NCBI GenBank assembly: GCA_003013855.2
Contig: ML058407.1
Location: forward strand, 4,358,372-4,422,371
Origin: Liriodendron chinense
Taxonomy: Eukaryota; Streptophyta; Magnoliopsida; Magnoliales; Magnoliaceae
Direction of reading: 5' to 3'
Length of the DNA: 64,000 nucleotides
Part shown: positions 31,925 to 44,388 of the stretch, in pieces
Position numbering within the stretch: position 1 is the stretch's first letter
Layout: each line of letters starts with the position of its first letter
Program-made: the position numbers and the translations under genes
The notes under the pieces: model-generated
Told to the model about the DNA's origin: nothing
The model's input: the letters and a program-made list of their open reading frames with translations, nothing else
Databases searched by the model: none

Positions 31925-31937
31925 CACCCCCTAACCA
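31925..31937 (-). promoter_or_regulatory. Polypurine tract of the minus-strand Athila element
   Basis: The minus strand reads GGTTAGGGGGTG directly before the LTR start TGTTAAGCC, preceded by CATGTTTTGCTAGGGAGTAG. It corresponds to the tracts at 18099 and 37557. Confidence 0.7.
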
Positions 31938-33250
31938 GCATTATGCTACTCCCTAGCAAAACATGCGAAAAATAATTCAACTCTCTAATCTCAAACCTTT
32001 CTTAGAAAATCAACTTCTATAAAACCCAAGTCATGTGAGAATGAAATTCAAAGATACTTAGTAGTAAGACAATGAAACACCTATCTTCTAATGACTTAGT
32101 GTTCAAATTGAGTTCTAACTATTCAATTGACAAATAGATCAATTCAAACTCATAGTCTAGTGTGCTCAGTGATACCAAACTTTTCATCTTTCAGGATTAC
32201 CCTTCTTCCATGGATCGATTGGATTTTAAGTATAGAAAGCGTACAGATCAACACAAGCCTATGATAAGAGATTGCCTTACCGTTTTATCGACGGCTTTCA
32301 CACTAGTCCCATTGCCATCTTGGGTGATCAGCCCTCCCCTGGTTGGTCATAGGAAGCCCTTTTCGATAGTTTCAGTTTTCAAAAGATTTTTCAATTCAAC
32401 TCATTTTTTTTGTTCTTTTCTTATTTTCTTTTTTCAAAATCAATAGCCGAAGAATCCCAAAGGCTCACTTTGTACTAGAAAAATATTTTGGTAATGACAT
32501 AGGATGGAAATCCTTTTAGGATAAAAATCCTTGCCCTGAATTATATTTAAATGTGATGGATAATACTCTCCGGTTTGGTCCCTCAACAATTCCAAACTAT
32601 AATCCAAACAATCAATCAAAACATCCTTCCAAATCCTTTTAAATGAGAGTGATGCGTAATATATATTAGACTTTGATGATGTTTAAACATTTATTGGTTG
32701 AATAATAGAGGAACTCATGTGGAAAACTACTAAATCAACAACGCTTAAGCTTTTCAAAATCAGACTACTTTATATCTCATCTTCTCGTATTCTCATAGAC
32801 TTGGATTTATAGAAATTAAACCTTCTAAGAGAGTTTTAAAATCAGAAAATCAAAAAAATTTGAAATTTTTTTGCTCAAAATAACTGAAATTCCAACGGAA
32901 TCTCACCCCAACATAAAATCTACATTGTCCTCAATGTAAAAGATATGCACTACACATAAAAGAGAAAAATGAAAATAAATGGAAGTGAGTAAGAGAGAGT
33001 ACCCGAAAGTGACGACATGGAGCAGTTACTTAATTAAAAGGAGACTTCTCTCTTATAAGATCCTAAAACAACTAAAAAAAATCTACTCTAATCCTAATCC
33101 TAAGAAAGCAGTGAAAAGAGATGAAATGACCTCCATCAAACTAAAAGGTCAATTCTCATACATAGGATCACTTAGAGGATGGATGTATCATCTGAAGCAA
33201 AATTACAAGAAATGACTTTAATCGTTAACCGTTCACTTTAAAGATGTTGC
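31938..33250 (-). other. Athila 3' non-coding region (left of nested element)
   Basis: No coding sequence is supported. It is the reverse counterpart of 16951-18098 and 36430-37556 (for example, ACATTGTCCTCAATGTAAAAGATATGC near 32920 and CGAAAAGGGCTTCCTATGACC in reverse near 32340). The region continues at 38782 after the nested element. Confidence 0.65.
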
Positions 33251-33255
33251 CATTC

Positions 33256-34457
33256 TGTTGAACCTCCAATTTATACATTTACCGACCCATTATATCACAT
33301 TATATGCATGGTTTTCATGTTTAAAGACTAATCTAATACATGTTTTTGTGATTGGAGGAATGAGATGGAGATTTCATCAATTCATGGTTAAAAGAGTCAC
33401 TTTGTATGCATTGAAGATTAATAGAACAAGTGCCAAAAGGTGGAGGAAAGAAGCAAGAAAGAAAGAAAGAGAAAAAGAAGAAAATCTGAAAAAATTGTCT
33501 TAGACCTGTCTGTAGACCGGTCGCCAGACAGGTCTACGGTTATTTTTGGACTATTTTTTCTTCTTAGACCGGTCGCCATACAGGTCCAAGGTGCTTCAGA
33601 AACTCTGATTTTCAATACCAAGTTTCCTAAGTGCGGGAGGATTTCATAATTCCGTGATTCTTTCGAGTCGGTGATGCCTCCAAGCTATAAAAGGACACCT
33701 CTACTCTCTTCCTAAGGCATCTAGCAACGTGGGGAACAAAGAGATCAAGACCTAGGAGGCTTCCTAGCCTCCTATAACTAGTTTTCTTCTTCTTCTAGTT
33801 TTAGTTTCTAGTTTTTAATGCTTTCTTTTAACTAACCTCTTAACTAGAGCTAGATGTGAAGTTTGTAGTTTGTTTTAATGCTTTAATTCGTTTCTTCAAG
33901 TACTCTTTACTTTAATTATGGATTTTCAAGTTCTAGTTTGAATAAAGTTTGGATTTTTAGATGTTTTGTCAGAGTTTGTGTACTCCAGACATGAGTTCCT
34001 TACAATTCTCTGAGAATACCATGATTGGGTTGTTTGAATTTGAATTGTAGTAACCCTGAGCATGCCATAGTCTCTTGGCATGGCCGTTATTCCGAAGGTT
34101 ACAAGTTTGAGTTCTATGTGTTTCATTAGAACTAGAAATTTGATTTTCAGATTTAAGTAGGACTGTTTATGTTTGAATGTTATATCATCCAATTAGATGA
34201 GAGATAGAACTTTGATTCTAATTGTATTGTGCTTCGATGAATGGATTAGTATTGAACTACTACAAGTGGATCCTTGATGCTCTAGTTCTTCTTAATTTCA
34301 GATTTTTCTATTTTATGTGAAAAATTATTTTCCTAAACTTCTTAGATTCTAGTTATTAGAGTAGTTGGAATTGTTTACCACTTTCCCTGTGGATCGACCT
34401 CGGTCTTACCGAGAATTATTACTACATCGCAAGCCTTGCACTTGAGGCAAGCGAACA
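33256..34457 (+). mobile_element. 5' LTR of the non-autonomous element
   Basis: TGTTGAACC..AAGCGAACA. U3 has a purine tract and two decayed palindromes built on GACCGGTC and GACCTGTC..GACAGGTC (33505-33590). The TATA box GCTATAAAAG is at 33684-33693. The LTR ends with the GGATCGACCTCGG..ACTACATCGCA text shared by all Athila-like LTRs here. Confidence 0.85.
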
Positions 34458-34463
34458 AGTTTT

Positions 34464-34481
34464 TGGCACCATTGCCGGAAA
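34464..34481 (+). promoter_or_regulatory. Primer binding site, Asp-tRNA type
   Basis: TGGCACCATTGCCGGAAA, six bases after the LTR, is a decayed form of the Athila site TGGCGCCGTTGCCGGGGA that pairs with the 3' end of plant Asp-tRNA. Two CG-to-CA changes fit methylcytosine decay. Confidence 0.7.
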
Positions 34482-34901
34482 AAATGTTAAACAGTTCTAA
34501 TTGTTCTAGTAGTTATAGAGTAGTTTTCGTTAGGTAGGATTTTCAGTTTTTATAAAAGTAGATTTTTTGATTTTTTTTAGATTACTAACAATTTTTTTTT
34601 TAATTTTTGTTGGACATTGTTGCTAACATAGTTCTCACCTTCACGGGTAACATCTCCCCATCTCCCTTTTTTTTTTTAATTTTTTCTAGATTAGGGTAGT
34701 TTTCAATTCCTTAAAATTTCATCATGTATGATTGGACGAATAGTGCATACAAGTACCTTTTGGAGGATGAGATGTCGGATTGGGGGACCTGAACTCAATG
34801 TGATCGAGATCCCTCCAAGCATAAGTGTTTTTCTGAGATTCAAACAACCATTACTACCCCCCACGTAAGACAATACACATGTTAAGACACGGAGTAAGAC
34901 G

Positions 34902-35093
34902 ATGGGGGAATACCGGAACGAAGAAAAATCGAATAATGATCATCCGGGAAAAATATTATGTGATTACAGGATTGAAAATAACATGAGTGTTCCATCGGTT
35001 ATGGTAGGAGGTGTGCAACAACAAAAGGAACGGTTGAATAGTGGCCAACCAGTTAAGACAATGCGTGATCACTTGTATGCATATGCCTATTAA
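34902..35093 (+). pseudogene. Gag N-terminal remnant
   Basis: The short frame ends QPVKTMRDHLYAYAY, comparable to QPKTLRDYLQPAR at the Gag start of the full Athila copy (46790-46750 on the minus strand). Gag is cut off there by a stop, so this is what remains of Gag in the non-autonomous family; part of it may serve in RNA packaging. That role is inferred. Confidence 0.5.
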
Positions 35094-35177
35094 ACATTAC
35101 ATAACTCTTCATCCCACAATGCGTATGGTCTTAATTGGGGAAACCACCATTTTCCTTGTTTAAGGGAAGAAACAACC

Positions 35178-36420
35178 ATGGTTATTAACAATCACCCCCA
35201 AACGTCTTCCTCTTGTGATGACATGTATACACAAATACTTGATGAATTATGGAAAGAGTATGAAGATGAACAATTAAATCAAGCCTACTCGTCATCTTGT
35301 CAAGATGTCGAGCTCAAATTTGGTGGCATCGAATCAACTCCCTCTAATAAGGAGGATGGGGCTATCCAAGTCCCATCTTCTTCGGATTTAATGAATAGAC
35401 TTTTAGAGGAGATTGATCTCGATGATCCCAATGTCATCATCAATTATGGTGAGTCCACTATCTCTTTTGGATGCTTTGAACTTAATGATGAAGAGATTTC
35501 AATGGCGGTTGATGAACCCAAGGAATCCATAAAATTTGAAAGCGATAGTGGGCTTACTTACAATAAGGGTTTGGTGGATGCTTATGAACCTATGGTTTCT
35601 TTCTCCCAATGGCATAATGATTATGAGTCTTTAGAGGATATGCATGCTAGAGATATTATCAAGGTTGATATTTTTGAGTCACTCCACTGACTTGACATGC
35701 TTAATTTTAATGTGGAGAATGAGACTCCCATGAGTGAAAATTCAGAATCTTTGGATGAATGCTTAGCTCACATTGAAAATTCAAACGACCCAATTATTCA
35801 AGAGATTGTTAAAGCCTTGCATACTTCCGACTTGGTGCCTCATACTAGTTATGGAGAACCTAGTTTGGAAGAATTTCACTCCATGGAGAGCGAGTCCCTC
35901 ACCATCGAAACTAAATTTTGCACTCACTCAAGTAAGATCACGACCCTTTATTTAATTATCTTGATTTCTTAGAGGAATGCTTGGCACACTCTTATGATTT
36001 TGATGATTAGATAATTAAGGAGTTGGATATTTTGTTAGACACGGTGCTGGTGCCTGAAGAACATCATTCCACTGATTTACACTCTTTACCATTATTTGTG
36101 GAAGCACCGTACAATTCTGAAATTGTGGAGGAGACAACTTTAACCAATGAAAACTTGATGAATGTCTCTCCACCATCATGGGTCCTTCAGCCCATTGAAA
36201 ATTCTGATTGGGAGGACCCATTTTTAATCAATCATAACCCAGATCATAATTTGATAAGATATCTTTTTATTGCTCTTATCTCCTCTTATCATGCATGTGG
36301 TGCACATAAATATTGGACTTCAATGAAGACAAGCACTTATATTTACTGTCGAGCAGGACTTTAGATGGTCCTTATGAGAAATTTATTAAAATTCATGAAG
36401 ATCCTGCTCAAATTTAATCA
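35178..36420 (+). pseudogene. Acidic ORF of unknown function in the non-autonomous element
   Basis: ATG 35178 opens a strongly acidic frame (LWKEYEDEQ, LLEEIDLDDPN, ELNDEEISM) to TGA 35688. The same frame continues to 35972 (NVENETPMSENSESLDECLAHIE...), then a frame change leads to 36023-36362 (ILLDTVLVPEEHH.., PIENSDWEDPF). It closes with DGPYEKFIKIHEDPAQI near 36415. Repeated wording (ECLAH + acidic + IxEIVKAL / IIKELDILLDT) suggests internal duplication and resembles LEACLAHSPNIDDD in the protease-RT linker of the Athila copy (about 44560-44520, minus). No catalytic motif, signal or membrane segment is seen. A related ORF is at 15933-16950. Confidence 0.6.
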
Positions 36421-37556
36421 TGTAGTCGATCGGATTAATCAAAGGTAGGTAGGTAGGTTAGGATCTATTTTTCTGCATTTAGGATTGAATAAGTCTCATC
36501 GAGATAATGGAAGATGCTAGAATTGATCAATTTGCATCCCTCAGGTAATCTCGTTCTCACTCTCCTTTGTTTTATTTCATTGCTCTCATGTCTTGCTTAT
36601 TGCATATCTTTTTACATTGAGGACAATGCAAGATTTGGTTGAGGGGTGAGATTCCTACATGAATCTAGTGTTTTGTAACATTTCGAGCATTGTATGTAGA
36701 AATTTTTTGATTTTTCTAAAATTTAAAACTCTTTTGGAAAACTTTTTTTCTATGCGTTCAGGATGGTACTAGTATAAGAAAAGGAGATACGAAGTGAGTG
36801 ATGTTGCAAGTCTTGAACTACCTCTAATATAATGGTTCTATATGTAAATTTCCCTATATATATGATTGATAAAATGTTTAAACACTTGTGCACCTAGTTC
36901 ACGTTACACGATTTTCATGGTTTCAAAGGATTATGTAGATTTGTGGATTGGCTAGACTTAGATTTAAGGTGTTGAGGAACCAAGCTGGGGTACTTTGTCC
37001 ATCCGTGTCCATGGGAAAATAACAAAAGATATGGATTTCTAAAAATCCTATCTACTGTTTATGAAAAGGAAAGAATGAAAGAAAATATGGGTATGATTGA
37101 AAATATGGTGAAAAATTTCGAAAAGGGCTACCTATTACCAACCGGGGGATAGTCTACTCAGAACCAAAGCTAGAAATGGGACGTAGTGTGAAAGCTGTTG
37201 GAAGGACGGTAAGGCAAATTCCTGTCATAGGCTTGTCGTTGATCTGTACACTTTTAGATTTATAGTTTAGTTTATTTATGAAGATGATAATCCCGAAAAC
37301 TCATGAGATGAACATTCACTATGCACACTAGGTTGAATTTGTTCAAGTTCTTGTATTTATCAATCAATCAGCAAGAATTCTATATGAACACTTATTATAT
37401 TTTGAGAGTTTAAAGTTTTAGCTTCTATCACCCTAGTTTCTCTGATTTTTGCACTTGTATGTCTTGGAATGTATAAAGGCATAGTTTTTGAATGAGAGTT
37501 TGGTTTTAGAGATTTGAACTTATTTTACGCATGTTTTGCTCGGGACTAACAAAATG
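36421..37556 (+). other. 3' non-coding region of the non-autonomous element
   Basis: No ORF. The text is shared with 16951-18098, including TTGCATATCTTTTTACATTG, ACATTTCGAGCAT, AGGGCTACCTATTACCAACC and CATGTTTTGCTCGGGACTA. Confidence 0.65.
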
Positions 37557-37569
37557 TTGTTGGGGGGTG
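37557..37569 (+). promoter_or_regulatory. Polypurine tract of the non-autonomous element
   Basis: GTTGGGGGGTG comes immediately before the 3' LTR start TGTTGAACC at 37570. Confidence 0.75.
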
Positions 37570-38776
37570 TGTTGAACCTCCAATTTAAACATTTGCCGAC
37601 CCATTACATCACATTATATGTATGGTTTTCATGTTTAAAGACTAATCTAATACATGTTTTTGTGATTGTAGAAATGAGAGGGAGATTTCACCAATTCATG
37701 GTTAAAAGAGTCACTTTGTATGCATTGAAGATTAATAGAACAAGCGTCAAAAGGTGGAGGAAAGAAGCAAGAAAGAAAGAGAAGAAAATCTGAAAAAATT
37801 GTCTTAGACCTATTGCTAGACCTGTCTGTAGATTGGTCGCCAGACAGGTCTATAGTTATTTTTGGATTGTTTTTTTTCTTCTTAGACCGGTCGCCATATA
37901 GGTCTAAGGTGCTTCAGAAACTCTGATTTTCAGTACCAAGTTTTCTAAGTGCGGGAGGATTCCATAGTTCCGCGATTCTTTCGAGTCGGTGATGCCTCCA
38001 AGTTATAAAAGGACACCTCCACTCTCTTCCTAAGGCATCTAGCAATGTGGGGAACAAAGAGATCAAGACCTAGGAGGCTTCCTAGCCTCCTATAACTAGT
38101 TTTCTTCTTCTTCTAGTTTTAGTTCCTAGTTTTTAATGCTTTCTTTTAACTAACCTCTTAGCTAGAGCTAGAGGTGAAGTTTGTAGTTTGTTTTAATGCT
38201 TTAATTCGTTTCTTCAAGTACTCTTTACTTTAATTATGGATTTTCAAGTTCTAGTTTGAATAAAGTTTAGATTTTTAGATGTTTTGTCAGAGTTTGTGTA
38301 CTCCAGACATGAGTTCCTTACAATTCTCTGAGATTACCATGATTGGGTTGTTTGAATTTGAATTATAGTAACCCTTGAGCATGCCATAGTCTCTTGGCAT
38401 GGCTGTTACTCCGAAGGCTACAAGTTTGAGTTTTATGTGCTTCATTAGAACTAGAAATCTGATTTTCATATTTAAGTGGGACTGTTTATGTTTGAATGTT
38501 ATATCATCCAATTAGATGAGAGATAGAACTTTGATTCTAATTGTATTGTGCTTGGATGAATATATTAGTATTGAAATACTACAAGTGGATCCTTGATGCT
38601 CTAGTTCTTCTTAATTTCAGATTTTCCTATTTTATGTGAAAAACTATTTTCCTAAACTTCTTAGATTCTAGTTATTAGAGTAGTTGGAATTGTTTGCCTC
38701 TTTTCCTATGGATCGACCTTTGTCTTACTAAGAATTACTACTACATCTCAAGTCTTGCACTTGAGGCGAGCGAACA
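37570..38776 (+). mobile_element. 3' LTR of the non-autonomous element
   Basis: It is collinear with 33256-34457. The TATA-box region (TTATAAAAGG) is near 38004. Differences are mostly C/T and G/A transitions, with a short extra piece in the palindrome zone (about 37808-37822). It is followed directly by the target duplication CATTC. Confidence 0.85.
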
Positions 38777-38781
38777 CATTC

Positions 38782-39970
38782 CTCGGATTTAATATCTCAA
38801 CGGTCCCATATGGGTAGACAATTTTAACAATGAATGGACCGGTCCACCGAGACCTCAATTTTCTCAGAAATATATGTAAACGAGAATTGTACAAAAGGAC
38901 ATTTTGGTTGATTGTAAAAGTTCTATGAAGGATGATCTTGTCATGGAACACCTTCATCCCGTCCTTGTAAATTCTCGAGCTCTCACAAGCCTCATTCCGA
39001 ATTTCTGCAAGTTCGTTCAATTGAAGCTTGCGCAGCGAGCTTACTTTGTCAGAATCGAAATTCATTCTCTTAATCGCCCAGTAAGCCTTACGTTCCAACT
39101 CCACAGGCAAGTGACAAGCCTTCCCATAGATGAGTTTATAAGGCGACATTCCAATGGGAGTCTTGAAAGCTGTATGGTAAGCTCAGAGTGTATCAGTTAA
39201 TCTGAGTGACCAACCTTGTGATCCAGGTTTACTGTTTTCTCCAATATGTGCTTAATTTCCCAATTGGATATCTCGGCTTGTCTGCTTGTTTGTGGGTGAT
39301 AAGGGGTGCTCATTTTATGAGTAATACCATATCTTTTCATTAAGGCTTTGAATGGTCTATTACAAAAATGCGACCCTTCATCACTTATAATGGCTCGAGG
39401 CATTTCGAACCGAGAAAGAATGTTTTCTTTTAAGAACCGAATGACCGTTTTATGGTCATTGTTCTGACACAGAATCGCTTCAACCTATTTGAAATTATAA
39501 TCAACAACAAGTAGGATATATAAATTTTTAAAAGATGAAGGGAATGGACCCATGAAATTGATGCCCCAACAATCAAGGATTTTGACAGTTAAAATTGGAT
39601 TGAGTGACATCATATTCTGATGGGATATTCCTCCCAATTTCTGACAAGGCTCACAAGCCTTACAAAACTCATATGCATCTTTGAACATGGCGGGCTAATA
39701 AAACCCACGTTGTAAAATTTTGGTGGTGATCTTCTTAGTCGAAAAGTGGCCACCACACGCCTGAGAGTGAAAAAAGGAGATGACATTGTGTTGCTCATGA
39801 TTCAGCACACATCTCCTTATGATTTGTTCGGGACAGTACTTAAACAAGTATAGGTCATCCCAAAAGAACTTTCTTACCTTTGTGAAGAATTTATCATTAT
39901 CTTGCTTTGACCAATGTGTTGGAATTGTACCTGTAGCAAGATAGTTAGTAATGTCCGCATACCATGGCAA
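38782..39970 (-). pseudogene. Athila integrase (broken)
   Basis: On the minus strand: an N-terminal zinc-finger region (HEQHNVISFFHSQACGGHFSTKKI, then FCKACEPCQKLG), a core with WGINFMGPFPSS, ISDEGSHFCN and YHPQTSRQAE, and a C-terminal part with PVELERKAYWAIKRMNFD and SRWTGPFIVK..YPYG. At the three catalytic sites the second Asp (ISDEG) and the Glu (QAE) are kept; the first Asp appears as Asn in WGINFMGP. Several frameshifts and stops separate the pieces (39970-39695, 39688-39485, 39403-39197, 39149-38782). The end abuts the nested element's target duplication. Confidence 0.8.
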
Positions 39971-41343
39971 TTAAAAAACTTTAAAAAGTTGTTCATCAGG
40001 GAACATGTCATTGATCGTTGTCATCTCAGTGGAATCGATTAGGACAAGTCTAGAGAGATGGTCAGCAACTATATTTTCTACTCTCCTTTTTATCTCTTAT
40101 TTCTAGATCAAATTCCTAGAGTAGAAGGATCCATCTCAAAAGGCGAGGCTTAGTATTTTTCTTAGAAAGAAGATACTTGAGCGCAACATGGTTAGTGAAT
40201 ATAATGATATTAGATCTTATCAAGTAGGACCTAAACTTATCCAAAGCAAATACTATGCTAAGAGTTCCTTCTCCGTAGTGGTGTAATTTGTTTGAGCCGA
40301 GTTTAAAGTTTTACTTACATAGTAGAAGACGTAGGGCTTCTTCTATTTTCTCTGACCTAACACTAGCCCAATAGTGTAGTCACTAGCTTCGCACATAATC
40401 TCGAAAGGAAGGCTCCAATCAGGTGGTTGCATTATAGGGGCACTTGTCAACATACATTTAAGTTTAACAAAGTCATTTTAACATTCCTCATTCCACTCGA
40501 ATGAGGTTTCCTTTCGGAGGAGGTTGCATAAAGGATGAGAGATGAGACTAAAGTCCTTGATGAACCTCTCATAGAATCCGGCGTGTCCCTAAAAGGACTG
40601 CACATTTGGTACGCTCTTGGGTGGTGGAAGTTTAGAGGTAAGGTCAATTTTAGCCTTATCCACCTCAATTTCCTTAGATGAAATAATGGAACCAATGACT
40701 ATTTCCTTTTGAACCATGAAGTGACATTTCTCCCAATTCAGCACTAGGTTCTTCTCTTCACATATTTTCAAAACAATTTTTAAGTCCCCAAGGCACTCAT
40801 CAAAGTCATAACCAAACATAGATAAGTCATCCATAAAGGCTTCAAGAAATTTCCCCACCATGTCTGAGAAAATTCTTAACATGCAACACTGAAAAGTGGC
40901 AAGGGCATTACACAATCCAAATGGCATCCTCCAGTAAGCCAAAGTGCTAAAACGACGTGTGAATGTTGTCTTCTCTTGATCCTTAAAAGGTGACATTTAT
41001 TTGATTGTACCCTGAATATCCATCAAGGAAGTAAAAGTGAAAATAACCTGCTAACCTTTCTAAGATTTGATTAACAAAAGGTAAAGGGTAGTGGTCTTTC
41101 CTCGTAACTGTGTTTAGCTTCCAGTAGTCAATGCACATTCTCTAACTAGTAGTGACCCTGGTTGGCACGAGTTCATTGTCGACATTGGCTATGATGGTAA
41201 TCCCGAATTTCTTAGGCACAACCTGAGTTGGACTCACCTATCGACTATCAGATATTGGGTAGATGATACCCATATCTAATAGTTTTAATACCTCGGCCTT
41301 AACCACCTCCTTCGTGTTTAGATTTAGACGTCTTTGTAGTTGC
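39971..41343 (-). pseudogene. Athila reverse transcriptase core and RNase H remnant
   Basis: On the minus strand: CIDYWKLN region near 41130, MPFGLCNALATFQ and the catalytic FMDD (in EAFMDDLSMFG) at about 40850-40815, then NLVLNWEKCHFMV and the thumb, followed by decayed RNase H (about 40560-40100). The frame changes near 40985, 40600 and 40450. The 5' part of RT is on the other side of the solo LTR (44179-44388). Confidence 0.8.
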
Positions 41344-42528
41344 CTAGATGTAACGCCTCAGATTTTCGAGATTTATTTGAAAATTTTTGAAAATTCATTT
41401 TTAATTTATTTTTTATTAATTATCGTACATTTACCATTGATTTGCGAATCGCGGGACATCCATAGAGATCCGATAGGGGACCCTTTACAAAAGTTTCTTA
41501 GAATGATCCCATAAATATCGTAGAAAGATCAGATTTAAAAAATCACGCACTTTTCAGATAATTACAAAAATACATTAGTTAAACTTAATTTAAGATGCCA
41601 ATTTTAAGTATTATAGTTTCTGACAATCACTTTCATGCAAAACCCTAGATTTAAGCTTTTGGCATATATTAACCATACACGTCAAATTTCAGCCCTTAAA
41701 TCATGGTAGAAGTGGTCCAATTGTCAAATCAGCCCCTTAACCTTTGATTTTCATGTCCATCGAGTGAGAAAAGTAGATGGTTAGTCGTAGTCGAATATTT
41801 ATCTTCATATGAGTGACTTGGATCGTCTTTATCATGGACCAATAATGTGATTTGAGTGCCCCACCTTGATAAGCCTCTTTCTTATGCGTGAATTTATCCC
41901 GTTCTAGAAATTAACGAGTTACCAACTCTTTTTAAATCTGAACCTTTCAATTTACCTACTTCTCACCATCAATTGCTTCTTAAATTTAGACAACCCATTA
42001 TACTCATATAACTACAAGTTTACAAAAAATTTGGACCCCGATCTATAATCCTACACCGTTGAGCCACAAAGCCAGCCCCTTCATTTTTTGCCAAAAGTTG
42101 GAATTTCAGATCTAGGCATTTCTCACCATCAATCAACCACTAAAATTTGTACAATTTTTTGCCTATCATGACTACATATTTTCCCAAAATTTGGGCCCTG
42201 ATCATCAAGCGTAGACCGTTAATTAAGATCAAGCCCATTTTAGCACTTGTCAGGCCATTTTCAAGGATCGGCCAATCTAGAATGTGGATCATTAAGAAAT
42301 TTACATATTTTGACTCTACTCTTCGAGCTTAATAAGATGAACGGATTGGAATTGATCAAAGATCACCCGAATATTGAGATTTGAGATACCCACCTCGAGA
42401 GGTTGTTACACAAGACCTCACGCGCACGCCCTTCTTTTCTCTCCCTATGTACGCACATCCCTCTCCATATTCCTACTACGCACTTCCAAGCCCTTCTCCT
42501 AACCCTAGCCTCCATGCCCTAGAGAAAG

Positions 42529-42579
<51 letters not shown>

Positions 42580-44178
42580 AAGTTCTTTCTCATATTTTTT
42601 CAGCGGCTAGGAACTTCTACAACCATCTTCTAAGTCTATCTTAAGGTGATAATTTTCCTTCAAGCCTTTCATTAATAATATCACGATTATCATAAGTTTC
42701 TTTTGTGGCATATGAAATTATTTTATTTTGAGTTATTGATCCATATAACGTAGGATTTACAATGAATATTATTACATAATGATGTGATTTCTTGTTTAGA
42801 TTTTTGACTAAGAAGCATGTGTATTTATGTTAGTTATCTTTATGGAATCTATGCCCTTATTTCCTTAATCTATGTTTTACAAGTAACATTAGTTTTTTAT
42901 TGTGATATGAAATATATGTATAAGATTATCATATGGACATCTCATTATTGTATACTCTTTGTCCCTAAGTTAGTAAAATTATTTGATGTAGAGAGATGGA
43001 ACCTGTGAGAGGTGTCCATGATGGAAGAATATATCTTGACTTGACTGAGAGAATGAAGTGATTGTTTGTTAATGGATCCTTAAATGTACATGATGCTTGA
43101 TTGGACCCATTTACATTAAATGAGTATTTTAATGAATTTCGCCATAATGTACAACATTGGCTTTTTGGGACATGATGAAATCATAAAACGGGACAATGAG
43201 TGGACACTAATGGTATACAAATTCTCATGAGCCGGGGTTGGTGCCATGGACACTAAGCCCGAGCTGTCGGCCTATGCTGGGTCACTTGCGACTCCCTATA
43301 GTGTCCAGTGAGATGCTAAAAATGGTTGTATGTGAAATTACTTAAATAATGATGAAACTAAAATCATGCATTCACTTGGCTCCATGTGGGTGTATGGAAT
43401 TGAGAATAGGCTAGAGTGTCCTACTTCTCCCGTACACTGTCATGTGTAGATTTGGGCTATGAGTGTCCATTTTCTCACGTGGTCGGGCAAAACTATGGGC
43501 TTGTGCGTCTCAGGAACCTTAGGTGACTAGTGGTTAGCGTGAAGTCGTAACAGGGAGTCTCTCACTTCATGTATTATGATTTCTAGCCAGGGTGCCTTAG
43601 CTAGAGCCTGCATTCCATGCATCTCATTAACAATGATTTTTACTTGATTGTTTTGTTTGAATAAAGATATCATTGTGTTGCGCTACTCTGAGTTTTGTAC
43701 ATTATTATTCTTGATTGTCTTGGAGGAAATATTCCTCACTATGATAATGTTTAACGCTATCCCAATCGCAATTTAGATGATGCAGGTGAAGATCCAGGTA
43801 TCGAACTCGACTTTCAAGGTGAAGAGTTCGATGGTTCGTACGATCACATGGCGGATGAAGACGTTGAAGGAATTTAGTTGATATTTTCATTTATTAGACA
43901 TTTTTTATTAGTGGTTACATTTATGAAAATTGTAATAAGTCTTCCAAAGAAGACATAGTTTTGTATTTTGATTAATCAGTATGGATATTGGTTGGTTCCC
44001 TTATTTAAACATTGATGATGACGTAGTAAGTTTGATAGAATAAGATGACAAATGTTTCCACTATTGTGCTTGAATGCTATATTTCATTATTTAACAAATC
44101 AATTAGTCCATGATTTACTTGGGAATTCGGCCGTCGTGTTATACATGAGAGTCGAAAATCTCGGGTCGTTACACTAGA
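41344..44178 (+). mobile_element. Solo LTR, family C (2.8 kb), with target duplication CTAGA
   Basis: It starts TGTAACGCC at 41349 and ends TCGTTACA at 44173; CTAGA is at 41344-41348 and 44174-44178. The ends form a 7-bp inverted repeat (TGTAACG/CGTTACA). No PBS, polypurine tract or protein motif lies inside, so a solo LTR is the best reading. It has long AT-rich non-coding text, a GA microsatellite and no array of palindromes that I can see. It interrupts the RT domain of the Athila element. Orientation is assigned from the TG..CA text only and could be either. Confidence 0.82.
42530..42577. repeat. GA microsatellite in solo LTR C
   Basis: About 22 GA units in a row, possibly a GAGA-type leader element of the LTR. 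Confidence 0.85.
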
Positions 44179-44388
44179 TGTTTTCGCATTCTTCTCAAAG
44201 TGTATGCAATGAGTAAAAATTAGGGGATTAATGCCTTTGAAGTCCGCAATTGTCCACCTGATGGCGTTCTTATAATCTTTAAGAGTAGTGATCAACCTAA
44301 TCTCTTGTTCTTCATCCAAGTGGGAAGAAATCACCATTGGACATGTCTCATCTTGACCTAAATATGTATATTTAAGATCTGAAGGCAA
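44179..44388 (-). pseudogene. N-terminal part of Athila reverse transcriptase
   Basis: MPSDLKYTYLGQDETCPMVISS and LKDYKNAIRWTIADFKGINP on the minus strand are the conserved entry to Athila RT. The frame runs into the solo LTR at 44178; the continuation is at 41343. Confidence 0.8.

Larger units (their letters stand above)
33251..38781 (+). mobile_element. Complete non-autonomous Athila-like LTR element, 5.5 kb, with target duplication CATTC
   Basis: 5' LTR 33256-34457 and 3' LTR 37570-38776 are near-identical by eye (about 1.2 kb each, TGTTGAACC..GCGAACA). CATTC at 33251-33255 and 38777-38781 is the target duplication. A PBS complementary to Asp-tRNA follows the 5' LTR and a polypurine tract precedes the 3' LTR. 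The interior holds a gag-N-terminal scrap and an acidic ORF but no protease, RT, RNase H or integrase, so it must be mobilised in trans, probably by Athila. It sits in the minus-strand Athila element near the end of integrase, in the opposite orientation. It is therefore younger than that element. Confidence 0.9.

Noticed and set aside
33440..33649. Lys/Glu-rich ORFs in LTR U3 (also 18273-18539 and 37536-37793)
   Set aside because: They come from the purine tract next to the palindrome array; the frames are not kept between sister LTRs.
42381..42644. Gene upstream of the GA microsatellite in solo LTR C
   Set aside because: No conserved motif, no splice signals, and it lies wholly inside a non-coding LTR with target duplication.
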